Notes: generated from the letters alone by a model not told the origin. A stretch of 64,000 nucleotides of DNA from Tritrichomonas musculus (GCA_039105265.1 JAPFFF010000007.1:1674001-1738000); one strand, 5' to 3'. Shown: positions 51,894 to 62,174, numbered from the stretch's first letter. Made by a program: numbers and translations.

Positions 51894-51976
51894 TATTTGA
51901 GTATTTCTTACTTATCAAAATTTCCATAAAATTCAAAAGAAAAAGAAATTCTGCGTACGTTTAAATAGTTTTCAGA

Positions 51977-54604
51977 ATGAAGAAAAATACAAGCGTTTCT
52001 TTTCAACGGAGGAATAAAATTCCTCCTCAAAGACAAGCTATTCCTCGAAAAAATGAAAAGACACCACCAAAGAAAATAGTACAGAAAAAAAATGAAAACA
52101 TTCCAATAAACTCGCCAAAATTAACAAAACCTTCGAAACTGCAACGATATATTAAAAAAGACACTCTTGGTGAAGGAGCATATGGTCTTGTTTATCAAGC
52201 ATTTGATCAAGAAACAGGAAAAACAGTAGCAATTAAGTGCTTAAAAACAAAAGAATCGATCGAATCATTTCAAGGTGAATTAGATTTATTAAAAAGACTG
52301 CACCATTCAGCAATTGTTCCCTACATTGATTCATTTTATGATAACAAAGGTAATCTACAAATTGTAATGGAATTCGCAGATAATGGATCAATTCTTGATG
52401 TTATTCATAAATATGGAAATCTAAATGAAAATGTTGCAGCAATTTACATTTCTCAAGTTTTACAAGGATTATCATATTTACATAAACAAAATGTTATCCA
52501 TCGTGATATCAAAGCCGCTAATATATTAATACAAGGGGGTGTTGCAAAACTCGCTGATTTTGGGCTTGCTCTTGATTTGAAAGAGTATGGGCATACTCTG
52601 CGTGAATGTGCTGGAACTCCATACTGGATGGCCCCAGAGGTTATTAATGGTGATCCAGTTGATCATAAAAGCGATATTTGGTCAGTAGGTTCCACAACAA
52701 TAGAACTATTAGACGGAAAACCACCATTCTTTGATTTAGCTCCATTGCCTGCTATGTTTCAAATTGCAGGGGAAAGACCAGTCCCAATCCCAAAAACTGT
52801 TTCCGAAAAATGTAAATCATTTTTACAATTGTGCTTTCAGAAAAATCCAAAAAATAGACCAGAAGCAAGTGAATTACTAAAAAATGAATGGATTATGCAA
52901 GCTCTTAAAATTGTTCAACAAGCCCAAAGTTCACTTAGAATAAAGAAAAAATCACACGATTTCAGAAGTCTCTCAATTTGCCTTCAATCTGTTTGCGGAA
53001 ATGCTACATCTCTTCTCCCACGTAGGAAAAGGACCCAAGAGGAAATTATTTTTGATTTAAATGAAGAAAGCTCTTACCTTGAATCTGTTTTTAATACGAT
53101 TGAAATGCTAAATTCAAAGAAAGGAATTCCTCAACTTGTTTTAAATTTTTGTGGAATTAGGACTTTAATTGATCGTCTAGAGCAAAAGCAGTATCTCACA
53201 GTTACTTTAAACTTTTTACAAGAATTAGTATCATCATCAGATCGCATAGCAACATCTTTAATCGAACATTTACTTTTACCAACGCTTTTAAATTCAGAAG
53301 ATGTTCATTCAAAAATTACAGGAATGTTTATTATTTTATCTTCAAATGTTGGAGTTCGGCTTTTTTTTGCTTCTGGATTGCACTCTATGTTGCCAAGTTT
53401 ATTTGAATTCCCATGTTTAAAGCCATTTCTTCCTTCTTTTCTTGTTCATATCATTAAGTGTGGCTTACCCCAAATTCTTTTGATATCAAAGATATTTACT
53501 CCAGAATTGATTAAAAAACTGATAGAAACAACGTTTAAATCGGTTGCATTGTCACAAGAATATAAAAAAATTATTGATAAAACTTTTAAAAATATGAAAT
53601 CTCTGAAATCCAAAGAAGATCTCCTGGTTCCTCGAATATCAAATGTTTTATATGAAAAAAGTTTTAATTTTATTGATGACTCAATTTCTCTATTAAAATA
53701 TATTTCATCTTTAAGTATCAAAACAAAGATATTGCTTTCTAGTGAAATGGATCCCATTGTTTACTTGATTTTGAAATCAGATGAGTTTCCAAGCCTAACA
53801 ACTAGTCATATCGCACGTTTAATAAAATTATTCGATTCAATTTTTCAAGACTGTGTATCTCGCTCTAATGTTCGATGCGACATTCTAATAAAACCATTGA
53901 TCACGTTTTCTTATTCGGAAGATAAGAATGTTGCTGTAGAAAGCATCAAGTGCTTAACTCAAATGTTACTAAATAATCCAATGCTTATTGAAATAGCAGC
54001 TGAAGCTGGATTTTGTCAATCATTAACTTTTTCTATATCAAGGCATTTTGCAGAGGAATATTTACATCATTTGATATGTTACATTCCAACTGTTTCAAAA
54101 TTTGCAGCATATAAAATGAAAGAGGCAGATCTTTTTTATGTTTTAACTGAAATGATTTCAAATATCGAATGGAGAGATAGATCAATTCATGCAATAGCCT
54201 GCTGGGCAAAATTTGATCACAAATATATTGATCAGGAACTAGTTATATTTAATGAAAGAACAGAAATATTTTTTGAATTGATCGAAATTGCCATTAAAAT
54301 GATTAAAAACTGTCATATTTGCTTGAACTCTTTTTATGATCTCAAATCAATTATCAAAAGATGTAAAATTTTAGCTCAATCGATTACAAACGAAAATCTT
54401 TTTGATCTGATTTTTTCATCTTTGTCATGTGCTGGTGAATACCAAAAAGAAATTCTGGAGTTTCTCCTAGAAGTTCTTTTGCAAGCTAGCGACCCAACAA
54501 TTTTTGCCTCTTCAATATTGAACAAATTGAAAGGATACAGTGAATCAAATAATTTTGATGTACAAAAAATTGTTTTGAGGATCAGAGTCATTTCAGGGCA
54601 ATAA
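51977..54604 (+). CDS. STE-type kinase like Cdc7/SepH/MAP3K-epsilon with ARM-like tail
   Basis: 875 aa. A basic N-terminus (1-50) is followed by a complete kinase domain (about 54-305): LGEGAYGLVYQA, AIKCLK, HRDIKAANIL, DFGLALDL, GTPYWMAPE, and the closing LLKNEWI. HRDIKAANIL with GTPYWMAPEVI is STE group, and the DFGLA...CAGTPYWMAPEVI context is closest to the fission-yeast Cdc7 / SepH / plant MAP3K-epsilon family. Members of that family also carry a long C-terminal helical-repeat region, as seen here (about 350-860). They act in septation and cytokinesis signalling. All catalytic residues are present. The stop is followed by A, giving TAAA. Confidence 0.87.
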   Translation: MKKNTSVSFQRRNKIPPQRQAIPRKNEKTPPKKIVQKKNENIPINSPKLTKPSKLQRYIKKDTLGEGAYGLVYQAFDQETGKTVAIKCLKTKESIESFQGELDLLKRLHHSAIVPYIDSFYDNKGNLQIVMEFADNGSILDVIHKYGNLNENVAAIYISQVLQGLSYLHKQNVIHRDIKAANILIQGGVAKLADFGLALDLKEYGHTLRECAGTPYWMAPEVINGDPVDHKSDIWSVGSTTIELLDGKPPFFDLAPLPAMFQIAGERPVPIPKTVSEKCKSFLQLCFQKNPKNRPEASELLKNEWIMQALKIVQQAQSSLRIKKKSHDFRSLSICLQSVCGNATSLLPRRKRTQEEIIFDLNEESSYLESVFNTIEMLNSKKGIPQLVLNFCGIRTLIDRLEQKQYLTVTLNFLQELVSSSDRIATSLIEHLLLPTLLNSEDVHSKITGMFIILSSNVGVRLFFASGLHSMLPSLFEFPCLKPFLPSFLVHIIKCGLPQILLISKIFTPELIKKLIETTFKSVALSQEYKKIIDKTFKNMKSLKSKEDLLVPRISNVLYEKSFNFIDDSISLLKYISSLSIKTKILLSSEMDPIVYLILKSDEFPSLTTSHIARLIKLFDSIFQDCVSRSNVRCDILIKPLITFSYSEDKNVAVESIKCLTQMLLNNPMLIEIAAEAGFCQSLTFSISRHFAEEYLHHLICYIPTVSKFAAYKMKEADLFYVLTEMISNIEWRDRSIHAIACWAKFDHKYIDQELVIFNERTEIFFELIEIAIKMIKNCHICLNSFYDLKSIIKRCKILAQSITNENLFDLIFSSLSCAGEYQKEILEFLLEVLLQASDPTIFASSILNKLKGYSESNNFDVQKIVLRIRVISGQ

Positions 54605-54754
54605 ATAATTATATGAAACTAACAATAATACTTGGTATTTTTGAATCATTCCTAATGATTCATTGGTTTCGTTTTATGTTTTATTTGTTTTATTGATTTT
54701 TATAAAAAATATAGATTTGTTATCAGCCTTTTTTTTTTTTTATCGTTTTTATCG

Positions 54755-55883
54755 AAAGGTAGGTCAACATTAAATATTCTATTCAATTTTTAAAAAAAAT
54801 AATCTATGAATATCTTTATAAGAATTAGAGTATATTTTTAAATATAATATTTATTATCTTTTAAATAAATAAAAATAGCATTTTGAATAATTTAAAAATT
54901 AAAAAAAGATTTTATTATAGTTTTATTGATGTTTTATTTTTTAATCATTCTTTTTCTCTAAATTCACAGATTAAAAATGGAAAATATTTTACTATTATCT
55001 TTATAAGGAAAACTATTACAAAATTTATTTTATATTATTTCGATTCCAACGCTGGATATAAAAATTTTTAAGGTTTTTTTAATTCATAAAATTGAATTGA
55101 TATTCATCGTCTTCATGTTGATAATTGGCTTGATTTAAAAATTGAATTGATATTTCTTCTGTCAAAATTAATAAAATGGAAAAAATGCATAATTTAGCAG
55201 ATGAAATTGAGCGTTTAAAAGAAGAAAACTTGAATTTACGTAGAAAATTTTTAAGTATTATTCCACCTAATAACAAGCTATCACCTACATTCTATTCTGA
55301 TTATATGACGATGAAATAATGCTAAATAAAAAATAAACTTATTATAAAATTATGTATTTTGAATTGAGCAATAAAGTCAGGTAAATTGAAAATCCGGGCA
55401 AGTCCGGTAAAATTAAATTGATAAAAAATCGAAACAGTCACGTAAATGATCATAATCTGCAGCCTTTTAAGTAATAAATCAAAGAAATCTTTAATATTGA
55501 GCATATTTCCTGAAAATATAATAAAATATTAAGATATATATGATGAAATTGTTTTTCTTTAATTTTTTTAACAAATTAATTATTATTTTCTACATATTTT
55601 ATATAATATAATATTGCTTATTTATAAGATTTATATTTTGTTAATTCAGAGATAAGTGTAAATGTTTTTTTTTTATTCTATTCAATTTTTACCTATTCAA
55701 TTTTTAGGAAATTAATGCGCTCCGAAATAAATATTTTAAATTTTTCTTTATATGATTAAAATTATTTTTTCGTTGTCGGTGGAAAATTAATGATTTTTTA
55801 TATAGAATATATGTTATAAAAACCAAGCAGTAAAATCCACTAGAAATCATTTTTCATCTATATAGGTGAGTTGACCTACCTTT
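54755..55883. mobile_element. TIR element, 1,129 bp, 8-bp duplication
   Basis: Perfect 14-bp terminal inverted repeats AAAGGTAGGTCAAC / GTTGACCTACCTTT. Flanking direct repeats TTTTATCG lie at 54747-54754 and 55884-55891. An 8-bp duplication fits hAT or a short Mutator-type insertion. No transposase; one short coiled-coil frame lies inside (55176-55319). The flanks are T-rich, so the boundary may be off by one base. Confidence 0.68.
55176..55319 (+). CDS. Small coiled-coil ORF inside the TIR element
   Basis: 47 codons starting MEKMHNLADEIERLKEENLN, then a Pro-containing tail. Residues 5-25 have leucine-zipper-like heptads (LADEIERLKEENLNLRRKF region), well above the composition of its AT-rich surroundings. 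It could be a carried gene fragment, a tiny element-encoded protein or chance. There is no clear initiator and no known family. Confidence 0.3.
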   Translation: MEKMHNLADEIERLKEENLNLRRKFLSIIPPNNKLSPTFYSDYMTMK

Positions 55884-56194
55884 TTTTATCGTTTGTTTTA
55901 CACTTTGAGCATTCTTTAAGATTTTGTTCTTATGATTTGAAACATTCCTGTTATATGAATAACCAGAAAGTTTGCTTGATTTCTATGGCTATTTAGGAAA
56001 TAAAAATCACTAGTTTTTTACATTTGGATTAATCCATTCATGATTCAAATAAAAATTTATATTAAAATTTCAATACTAAATTGAATTATAATACTCAATA
56101 TATATTATGTCATGCCAAATTTTTGTGAAGGGATATTAAAGTCAGAACCGTAAACTAAGCCGAACAATTATAAATATTTATTTAAAATCTAAGC

Positions 56195-57547
56195 ATGTCA
56201 GAGGAAAAACCCAATGATCAACTGAATGAAGACGAAAAGAAAGATGAGGAAAACAACGATGAAGAAAATGCTAAAGACGACGATAAAAACAAAGCAAAGC
56301 AAGAAAAAAAGAAGAAAAATATTCAAAAAGAAAATTTAGCAAAGCTTAAAAAAGCGCAAAAAAACGCATTACCAACAATAACGCCAAGTTCAAAATGCCA
56401 GCTTCGTTTGCTCAAACTTTCTAGAGTACTTGATTGGCTTACAATCGAAGATGAATATATTGTTAACTGCGAAAAGATTCAATCTCCAGAAAAAGTTCAA
56501 GAAGACAACGAAAAGGAAATTGAAGAAGTTCGTGGGCCATTAATGCAAGTATTAATGTTATCTGAAATAATCGATGACGAACACGCAATTGTTTCTCGTA
56601 TGCAACAAGATCTTTATGTTCCAATTGCCTCATTCATTGATAAAAAAGCACTTACGCTTGGTAGCAATGTTTTATGCCAAGATGGAAGATCAAACGCTAT
56701 TGTTGGTATTTTAGACGATGATACCGATCCACTTGTTAATGTTATGAAAGTTGAAAATGCACCACTTGAAACATATGCTGATGTTGGAGGTCTTGAAGAG
56801 CAAATTGTCGAAATTAAAGAAGCCATTGAACTTCCGTTGACAAATCCTGAAATGTATGATGATATTGGTATCAAACCTCCAAAAGGTGTTATTCTTTATG
56901 GGCCACCTGGTACAGGAAAAACTCTTCTTGCAAGGGCCGTTGCTAATTCTACATCTGCATCATTTTTAAGAGTTGTCGGATCAGAATTAATTCAAAAGTA
57001 TCTTGGTGATGGGCCTAAGCTTGTTAGAGAACTCTTTAAATCAGCTAAGGAACTTGCTCCATCAATTGTGTTTATCGATGAAATCGATGCTGTTGGAACG
57101 AAACGTTATGATTCAAGCTCATCTGGAGAACGTGAAGTTCAACGTACAATGCTTGAATTGCTCAACCAGCTCGATGGTTTCGAAGATCGTGGAGACATTA
57201 AAGTTATCATGGCTACAAATAAAATTGAATCATTAGATCCTGCGTTAATTAGGCCAGGACGTATCGACAGAAAAATTGAATTCCCAATGCCAGATATTAA
57301 GACAAAGTTAAAGATTTTCCAAATTCATACATCAAAAATGCAGCTCGCCAAAGATGTCTCTCTTTTGGAATTTGCTGCAGCAAAAGATGAAATTAGTGGA
57401 GCTGATATTAAAGCAATTTGCACTGAAGCTGGTTTGCTTGCAATTCGCGAAGGAAGAATGACTGTTATGCAAGAAGATTTCGTTAAAGCAAGAGAAAAAG
57501 TTATGTATAGAAAGAAGGAAAACATCCCCGAAGGCCTCTACATATAA
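56195..57547 (+). CDS. PSMC1: 26S proteasome regulatory ATPase Rpt2
   Basis: 450 aa, against 440 for human PSMC1. N-terminal charged region (1-58), then coiled coil and OB domain (about 70-190, containing [11 protein letters not shown] and [15 protein letters not shown]), then the AAA+ domain with Walker A GPPGTGKT (236-243), Walker B DEID (295-298), an arginine-finger region [11 protein letters not shown], and the C-terminus EGLYI, close to Rpt2's EGLYL, whose tail docks into the 20S alpha ring. Landmarks such as [12 protein letters not shown] and [19 protein letters not shown] are Rpt2-type. The Gly2 myristoylation site of animal and yeast Rpt2 is absent here (MSEE). The stop context is TAAATAAA. 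It converges with the Rpn11-like gene, 144 bp away. Confidence 0.96.
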   Translation: MSEEKPNDQLNEDEKKDEENNDEENAKDDDKNKAKQEKKKKNIQKENLAKLKKAQKNALPTITPSSKCQLRLLKLSRVLDWLTIEDEYIVNCEKIQSPEKVQEDNEKEIEEVRGPLMQVLMLSEIIDDEHAIVSRMQQDLYVPIASFIDKKALTLGSNVLCQDGRSNAIVGILDDDTDPLVNVMKVENAPLETYADVGGLEEQIVEIKEAIELPLTNPEMYDDIGIKPPKGVILYGPPGTGKTLLARAVANSTSASFLRVVGSELIQKYLGDGPKLVRELFKSAKELAPSIVFIDEIDAVGTKRYDSSSSGEREVQRTMLELLNQLDGFEDRGDIKVIMATNKIESLDPALIRPGRIDRKIEFPMPDIKTKLKIFQIHTSKMQLAKDVSLLEFAAAKDEISGADIKAICTEAGLLAIREGRMTVMQEDFVKAREKVMYRKKENIPEGLYI

Positions 57548-57691
57548 ATAAAACATTTTATTTTTAATATCTAATTTTTTCTAATTAAAAAAATGCGGAA
57601 TAATATAAATAATAATACTATAAGAAGGGGAAAAGAAATTAATTCTTTTGCTCATATTTTTTTTATCAAAAAACAATATTAATTTCAACTA

Positions 57692-58609
57692 TTAAAAAGT
57701 AATAGAGTTAACCTCAGTAATAAATAGTTGATTGATCTGCCCAACTGTAATTCTATCTGTTTCTTGTTTAATAAAAGTGCAAGGATCGACTTTCCCAATA
57801 TTTCTTTTCATTCTATCTTCATAGGACATTCCTTCTTCTTCAAGAATTTGTCTCTTATATTCATCAGCATTCTGGATTAGTTTGTTAATGGAATCAAGTG
57901 AAATTTTGTCGTTTTGTTTAAATGTGATATTTGGTAATAAAAATGAATACCATGTTTTTTTATGGAGACATTCTAGCATTCTCTGTTCATAATCCTGCAT
58001 TCTATATCTCACCAAAAGTTTGTAATATTGTCTGTTGAGTCCTCTAACAAGTTGTTTTGTAGTAGGCTTATCAAGACTGCCTTCAAAAGAAGTTGTTTCA
58101 CGTGGTTCTTCCCCTTGGGCAGCTGAAACGTGATCAATACACCTGAACGCGCTAATTGACACATGTTCCTTTACGCTTTGGTTTGTATTAACAACCATTA
58201 CAAATGATCTAGGATTATTTTTTTGCTGACTCATTTGAGTATTTACAGCAACAGCTGAAAGCCAAAGTCCTGTACCTGTGTGGGATTGATACCATCCAAC
58301 AATGCTTTCTTCATGCCCAGTTTGTGATAAAAGTTCTTTCATTTTTATCTGAAAGTCGTCCTCAAAAGGTTCGCTAGTGAGATTGTCGCCAGTTTGTGGT
58401 GTTCCAAATACATCTGAAACGTTAATCGTGTAATCATCAATAAAGTTTCCTAGAAGAATTCCAATAATTTCTTTTGGTTTATCAGAACTTGAGTGCTTCA
58501 GCATTTTAAGAAAAGATAGTGCGTTCAAATGAATTGTTTCAGATGTATCAAAGTTTTCATTTTGTTGGCGTTGGGCAAGAAAAGCTTCTAATTGATCTTG
58601 AGGATTCAA
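57692..58609 (-). CDS. Rpn11/PSMD14 paralogue with broken JAMM motif and no ATG start
   Basis: 305 codons that follow proteasome lid subunit Rpn11 over their whole length: LSFLKMLKH, EIIGILLGNFIDDYTINV, GWYQSHTGTGLWLSAVAVNT, EPRETTSFEGSLDKPTTKQL, GLNRQYYKLLVRYR and LHKKTW. Rpn11 removes ubiquitin with a zinc JAMM site, HSH-x(7)-S-x-x-D. Here the first His is Gln108 and the Asp is Ala121; His110, Ser118 and Glu47 remain, so zinc hydrolysis is not expected. The frame has no upstream ATG: it opens at TTG 58609 just after a stop, and the first in-frame ATG (codon 36) lies inside the MPN domain. The context ATTGAATCC would give an ATG start if one T were missing. It may be a pseudoenzyme with non-AUG initiation, an assembly error, or an early pseudogene. 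Confidence 0.82.
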   Translation of the reverse strand: MNPQDQLEAFLAQRQQNENFDTSETIHLNALSFLKMLKHSSSDKPKEIIGILLGNFIDDYTINVSDVFGTPQTGDNLTSEPFEDDFQIKMKELLSQTGHEESIVGWYQSHTGTGLWLSAVAVNTQMSQQKNNPRSFVMVVNTNQSVKEHVSISAFRCIDHVSAAQGEEPRETTSFEGSLDKPTTKQLVRGLNRQYYKLLVRYRMQDYEQRMLECLHKKTWYSFLLPNITFKQNDKISLDSINKLIQNADEYKRQILEEEGMSYEDRMKRNIGKVDPCTFIKQETDRITVGQINQLFITEVNSITF

Positions 58610-58957
58610 TATAGGTTATAAGTTTGTTTTTTCCAATTTCTATGAGTTAATACAAATAATAATTATTATTTGTAATTGTAATTTTGAATTCATTAAATGA
58701 TTTAATTTAAAAATTACAAGCAAGATATAAATATTTGATGTTTTTTTTAATTTAAATCTTCTTTCAAAAAATATTTTTACTATCAAATTTGTTAGAATTA
58801 TTGAAAATTTATGAAAATTAGCAGAGTCTACATAAAATTTTCTAATCCAGCTGTCTTTTATAAAAGAAAGAAATTTATTTTAAATTTGTAACATAGTAAA
58901 TCATGCGTTTAATTTTTCCTTATATTCATCGATAAATATATAAAAAATCAATAATTA

Positions 58958-59199
58958 AGGTACAAATCCAGTACGTTATTTTTTGAACAGGAGAACGTTT
59001 ATTATTTGTATAGTTGCATGTCTCTGAAAAAGTTTAAATTGACTAGGTTTGTTTTTGACACTTATTTACAATTTAAAAAAAACACTATGACATGGTATAT
59101 GAAATGGATGAAAATAATCGTTTTTTATTTAACATGTCATTTTATTCTTTGAGAATGTCAAAAAAAATTGCGGTTACTAAACGTACTGGATTTGTACCT
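58958..59199. mobile_element. TA-flanked MITE, 242 bp
   Basis: Perfect 20-bp inverted ends AGGTACAAATCCAGTACGTT, flanked by TA (58956-58957 and 59200-59201). No coding capacity. Perfect ends suggest a fairly young copy of a Tc1/mariner-type family. Confidence 0.75.
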
Positions 59200-59435
59200 T
59201 AAATATATCCAACTAGAAATTTCCAAGATATTGATAATAATTATAATCACTAATAAAAACGTATTTTTGTATTTTAGTTTGGACTCAGGCAATTATTAAA
59301 CTTCTTAATTGAAATAATATATATTTATAATATTTATAGCAGTAAAATCATTTGAAATGATTTTTATCGTAATGGAACTAAATTTACTACAATAAGGAAA
59401 AAATAGAAAAAAATATAACCATTTTTTGTAAAAAA

Positions 59436-60385
59436 AAAAGGGTTCGACTTTTGGCGGTTATCATATTCTAAAATTATAAAAAATTAATAATAAATAATAT
59501 TAGATTTATCAATAACATGATGCAATTTTAAATATGAAGCCGATTCTATTAGCCAAAATAGAGATATTTCACCAAAAAAAATAAAAACAGAAAAAGTTTA
59601 ACTTTTGAAAGGAGAAAATATTTTTGAGTTCTTATCTAATTTCCACTATTCAAAGGGATTTTGGGAATTTGTAAATATCCAAATATATAAATATTTTATA
59701 ACCTTCATATCATATATTCTTTTTTCATAATTTTATATACATATTTTAAATTAATTAAAAATTAATTAATTGAATATCATATAAGATAATATTATTCAAG
59801 AAAAATAAAATTGAATTAATACGTTATTATAATTAATTCTCAATTGTGATATACAAATAAACTGAGTTAAAATATAAAAATATATTTTATAATAATATAA
59901 ATGTGATTTATAATATATATAGTAAATACATTATCATTAATATGAGGATAATACTGATATATTATTAAAAAATAAGCATTTGTTAATAAAAATAAATATT
60001 TTCAAAATTCTGATGTTATCAAAATGATTTTTTCAAAAACTAGCATTTAATTCAATTTTAAATTCAAAATTTTTATTTAGAAAAAATAATAATTTCTTGA
60101 ATATCAATAATATATTTTATTAAAAATTATTATTATATTTCTAAGCTACATATAAATAATGTGAATAGTAAATAATTTAAGAAAATACCTAAAGTAGCAT
60201 AATAAAAACACAATTTTTAATGATTTTTGGAATAAATAATGAATTTTTTAATTTATAAGATATAATAAATGAATCCGAATTCTATTTAATATTGATTTAA
60301 AAATTTATTAATTAAAATGAATATCTAATTTATAAGATATTATTATTTTTCAATCAAAAAAAATTTGAGAGAGTCGACCCCTTTT
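59436..60385. mobile_element. Possible TIR element, about 950 bp
   Basis: Left end AAAAGGGTTCGACT and right end AGTCGACCCCTTTT are near-perfect inverse copies, flanked by GTAAAAAA on both sides (59428-59435 and 60386-60393). The 8-bp repeat is low complexity, so the target duplication is suggestive only. The interior is AT-rich and non-coding. Confidence 0.45.
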
Positions 60386-60690
60386 GTAAAAAACGTAAAT
60401 AATTGAAAAAATATTGTAACACAATTTTTGAATAGTAAATATTTATTTCAAATAAATAAATAAATAAAATGATTTTAATATAAAAAACTGAGATATAACA
60501 ATATTTTAAAAACATTGAAATTGAAAGGTAAAATATTTAGCCATTACAATAAGCTTATTGTATTAAAATTTGATTATTTATTTGGCAGCTTAAGGCCAAA
60601 ATAATCTGCCTTATAATAGGTCAATATAAACGGTTATGTAAAATTAAAAAAAAAAAATCGAATAAGTATTCAATTTTAATTGACCATAGG

Positions 60691-60813
60691 GAAGGCCAAA
60701 AAAAGCGGTATACGAAAAAATCGACGGTTTTTCGTATAAGAAACCGTTTTTATTCACCATATTGAAGGCCAAAAAAAAAGCGGTATACGAAAAAATTGAA
60801 AGGTTTTCGTATA
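60691..60813. repeat. Duplicated hairpin unit, 83-bp spacing
   Basis: The segment GAAGGCCAAAAAAAGCGG plus the hairpin that follows it occurs at 60691 and again at 60774. Each copy folds: TATACGAAAAA pairs with TTTTTCGTATA in the first (11 bp) and 10 bp pair in the second. A 60-codon minus-strand frame over it is only a translation of the repeat. Confidence 0.75.
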
Positions 60814-61516
60814 AAAATTCATTCAATTTTGAGCTTTTTTGAGATTTTTTTAATCGTAGACGATAATATTTAACTGAAATTTTAATGATCGTGATTTATA
60901 TATTTTTCAATTATTTATGATCGAAAAAAATATTTTCTAAACGTTAAAATTTAATTAAAAAAGTTACTTTTAAACGATTAAAAAATTATTAAAAAAATTA
61001 GAAAAAAACTATGTTTTTTAAAAGTATTTTTCATTTTCCACGATAAGACAAACTATAATTGAGAGGTCTGTTTCGTTTAAATTTATGCTGTAATCATTTC
61101 ATATTTTATATATTATGATTTATGATATCATAATTAGGAAAATTGTGTTTTAACATAATTGAAAATTTATATGAATTTTTGTAAAAACGTTATCCAATTT
61201 TCTAAAATAAATAGAAATATTTCTATCTATTCTTTGCCATCACATTTAATTTTTGTAAATAAAAATTATTAATATTTTTTTTCTATAATAGATAATCAAT
61301 TAAATTTAGTAGCTTTATTTAAAATAATAAAACTTTGACAAAATTTTTATAAAATAAATGTATACTAATAAATAACGTATAGAACATTTTTTAATCTTAT
61401 TTATATCATATATATTATAATTTTAAATATATATTATTATTTATGATGAGAAAAAAATAATTGTTCAAGAAGAAATAAAAGAAAAAAAAAATTCTAAATA
61501 TTTAATCAAAAAATTA

Positions 61517-61521
61517 TCATT
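61517..61521 (+). promoter_or_regulatory. Initiator of the eIF1A gene
   Basis: TCATT starting 12 bp before the ATG at 61529 matches TCA+1Y(T/A). Confidence 0.55.
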
Positions 61522-61528
61522 TTGAAAT

Positions 61529-61954
61529 ATGGGAAAGACTAAGAAACATGCATCTCTAACTCAAAAGAAGCGTAACCAAGAACGTTTGAAGAATACAGAA
61601 CTAATTACAGCAGATGAAATGCAAACATATGGAATGGTTTTGAGAGCTCTTGGAGATCGTCGATTTCTATGTATGTGCTCTGACGGAAAACAAAGGCAAT
61701 GTAAGATTCGTGGTAAATTTAAAGGGAGATTGTTTGTTGTTGTTCATGATATTCTCTTAATTTCGCTTCGTGAAGATGAGCCTGACAAAGCTGATATTAT
61801 ACAAAAATATAGACCAGAAGAAGTTCATGAACTTAAAAAGCTTGGTGAATTTACAGATCGTGATTTTCAAGTTGAAGGAGAAGATGCTATCATTGAAAAT
61901 GATGAAGACGACGGCGGAATCATTTGGACAAATGAAGATATCGACAAAGTGTGA
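61529..61954 (+). CDS. EIF1A: Translation initiation factor eIF1A
   Basis: 141 aa, the normal size. A basic N-terminus (MGKTKKHASLTQKKRNQERL) is followed by the S1/OB fold (about 28-105): YGMVLRALGDRRFLCMCSDG, then RQCKIRGKFKGRLFVVVHDI, then LISLREDEPDKADIIQKY, each matching eIF1A blocks (IKMLGNGRLEAMCFDG; CHIRGKLRKKVWINTSDI; LVGLRDYQDNKADVILKY). It ends in the typical acidic tail with IIWTNEDIDKV. eIF1A binds the 40S A site, promotes scanning and start selection, and recruits eIF5B through the acidic C-terminus. An initiator lies 12 bp upstream of the ATG. Confidence 0.95.
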   Translation: MGKTKKHASLTQKKRNQERLKNTELITADEMQTYGMVLRALGDRRFLCMCSDGKQRQCKIRGKFKGRLFVVVHDILLISLREDEPDKADIIQKYRPEEVHELKKLGEFTDRDFQVEGEDAIIENDEDDGGIIWTNEDIDKV

Positions 61955-62135
61955 ATAATTTGTCATTAATATTGCTTTATTTTTTTTAAACACAAATTTT
62001 TTCTCAAAATTTGTAAATAATAATTTTAAATTTGTTTATTAAAGTAATTTTATCTTTTATGATGTTACTTGCTTTACGAACTACAATCATGATTATTTTA
62101 GAAATATAAAAACGTGATTTATGAAATAAAAATAT

Positions 62136-62174
62136 AGGCTGCGGTCAAATCGGCCGATTTTAAATGCGCAGCCT
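62136..62174. repeat. Nested GC-rich palindrome
   Basis: Outer arms AGGCTGCG / CGCAGCCT enclose a perfect 14-bp palindrome AAATCGGCCGATTT (62147-62160). The GC content is striking against the flanking A/T runs. It lies about 180 bp downstream of eIF1A. Function unknown. Confidence 0.7.

Larger units (their letters stand above)
58610..61516. other. Long AT-rich intergenic region with small elements
   Basis: About 2.9 kb with no gene. It holds a 242-bp MITE, a possible 950-bp TIR element and duplicated hairpins, listed separately. The rest is A/T-run DNA. Confidence 0.65.

Noticed and set aside
57692-58609. Assignment of the MPN protein as eIF3h, which also lacks the JAMM ligands and has GWYQS.
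   Set aside because: The EPRETTS...GLNRQYY...LHKKTW order and the NIGKVDP tail are those of Rpn11; eIF3h lacks them.
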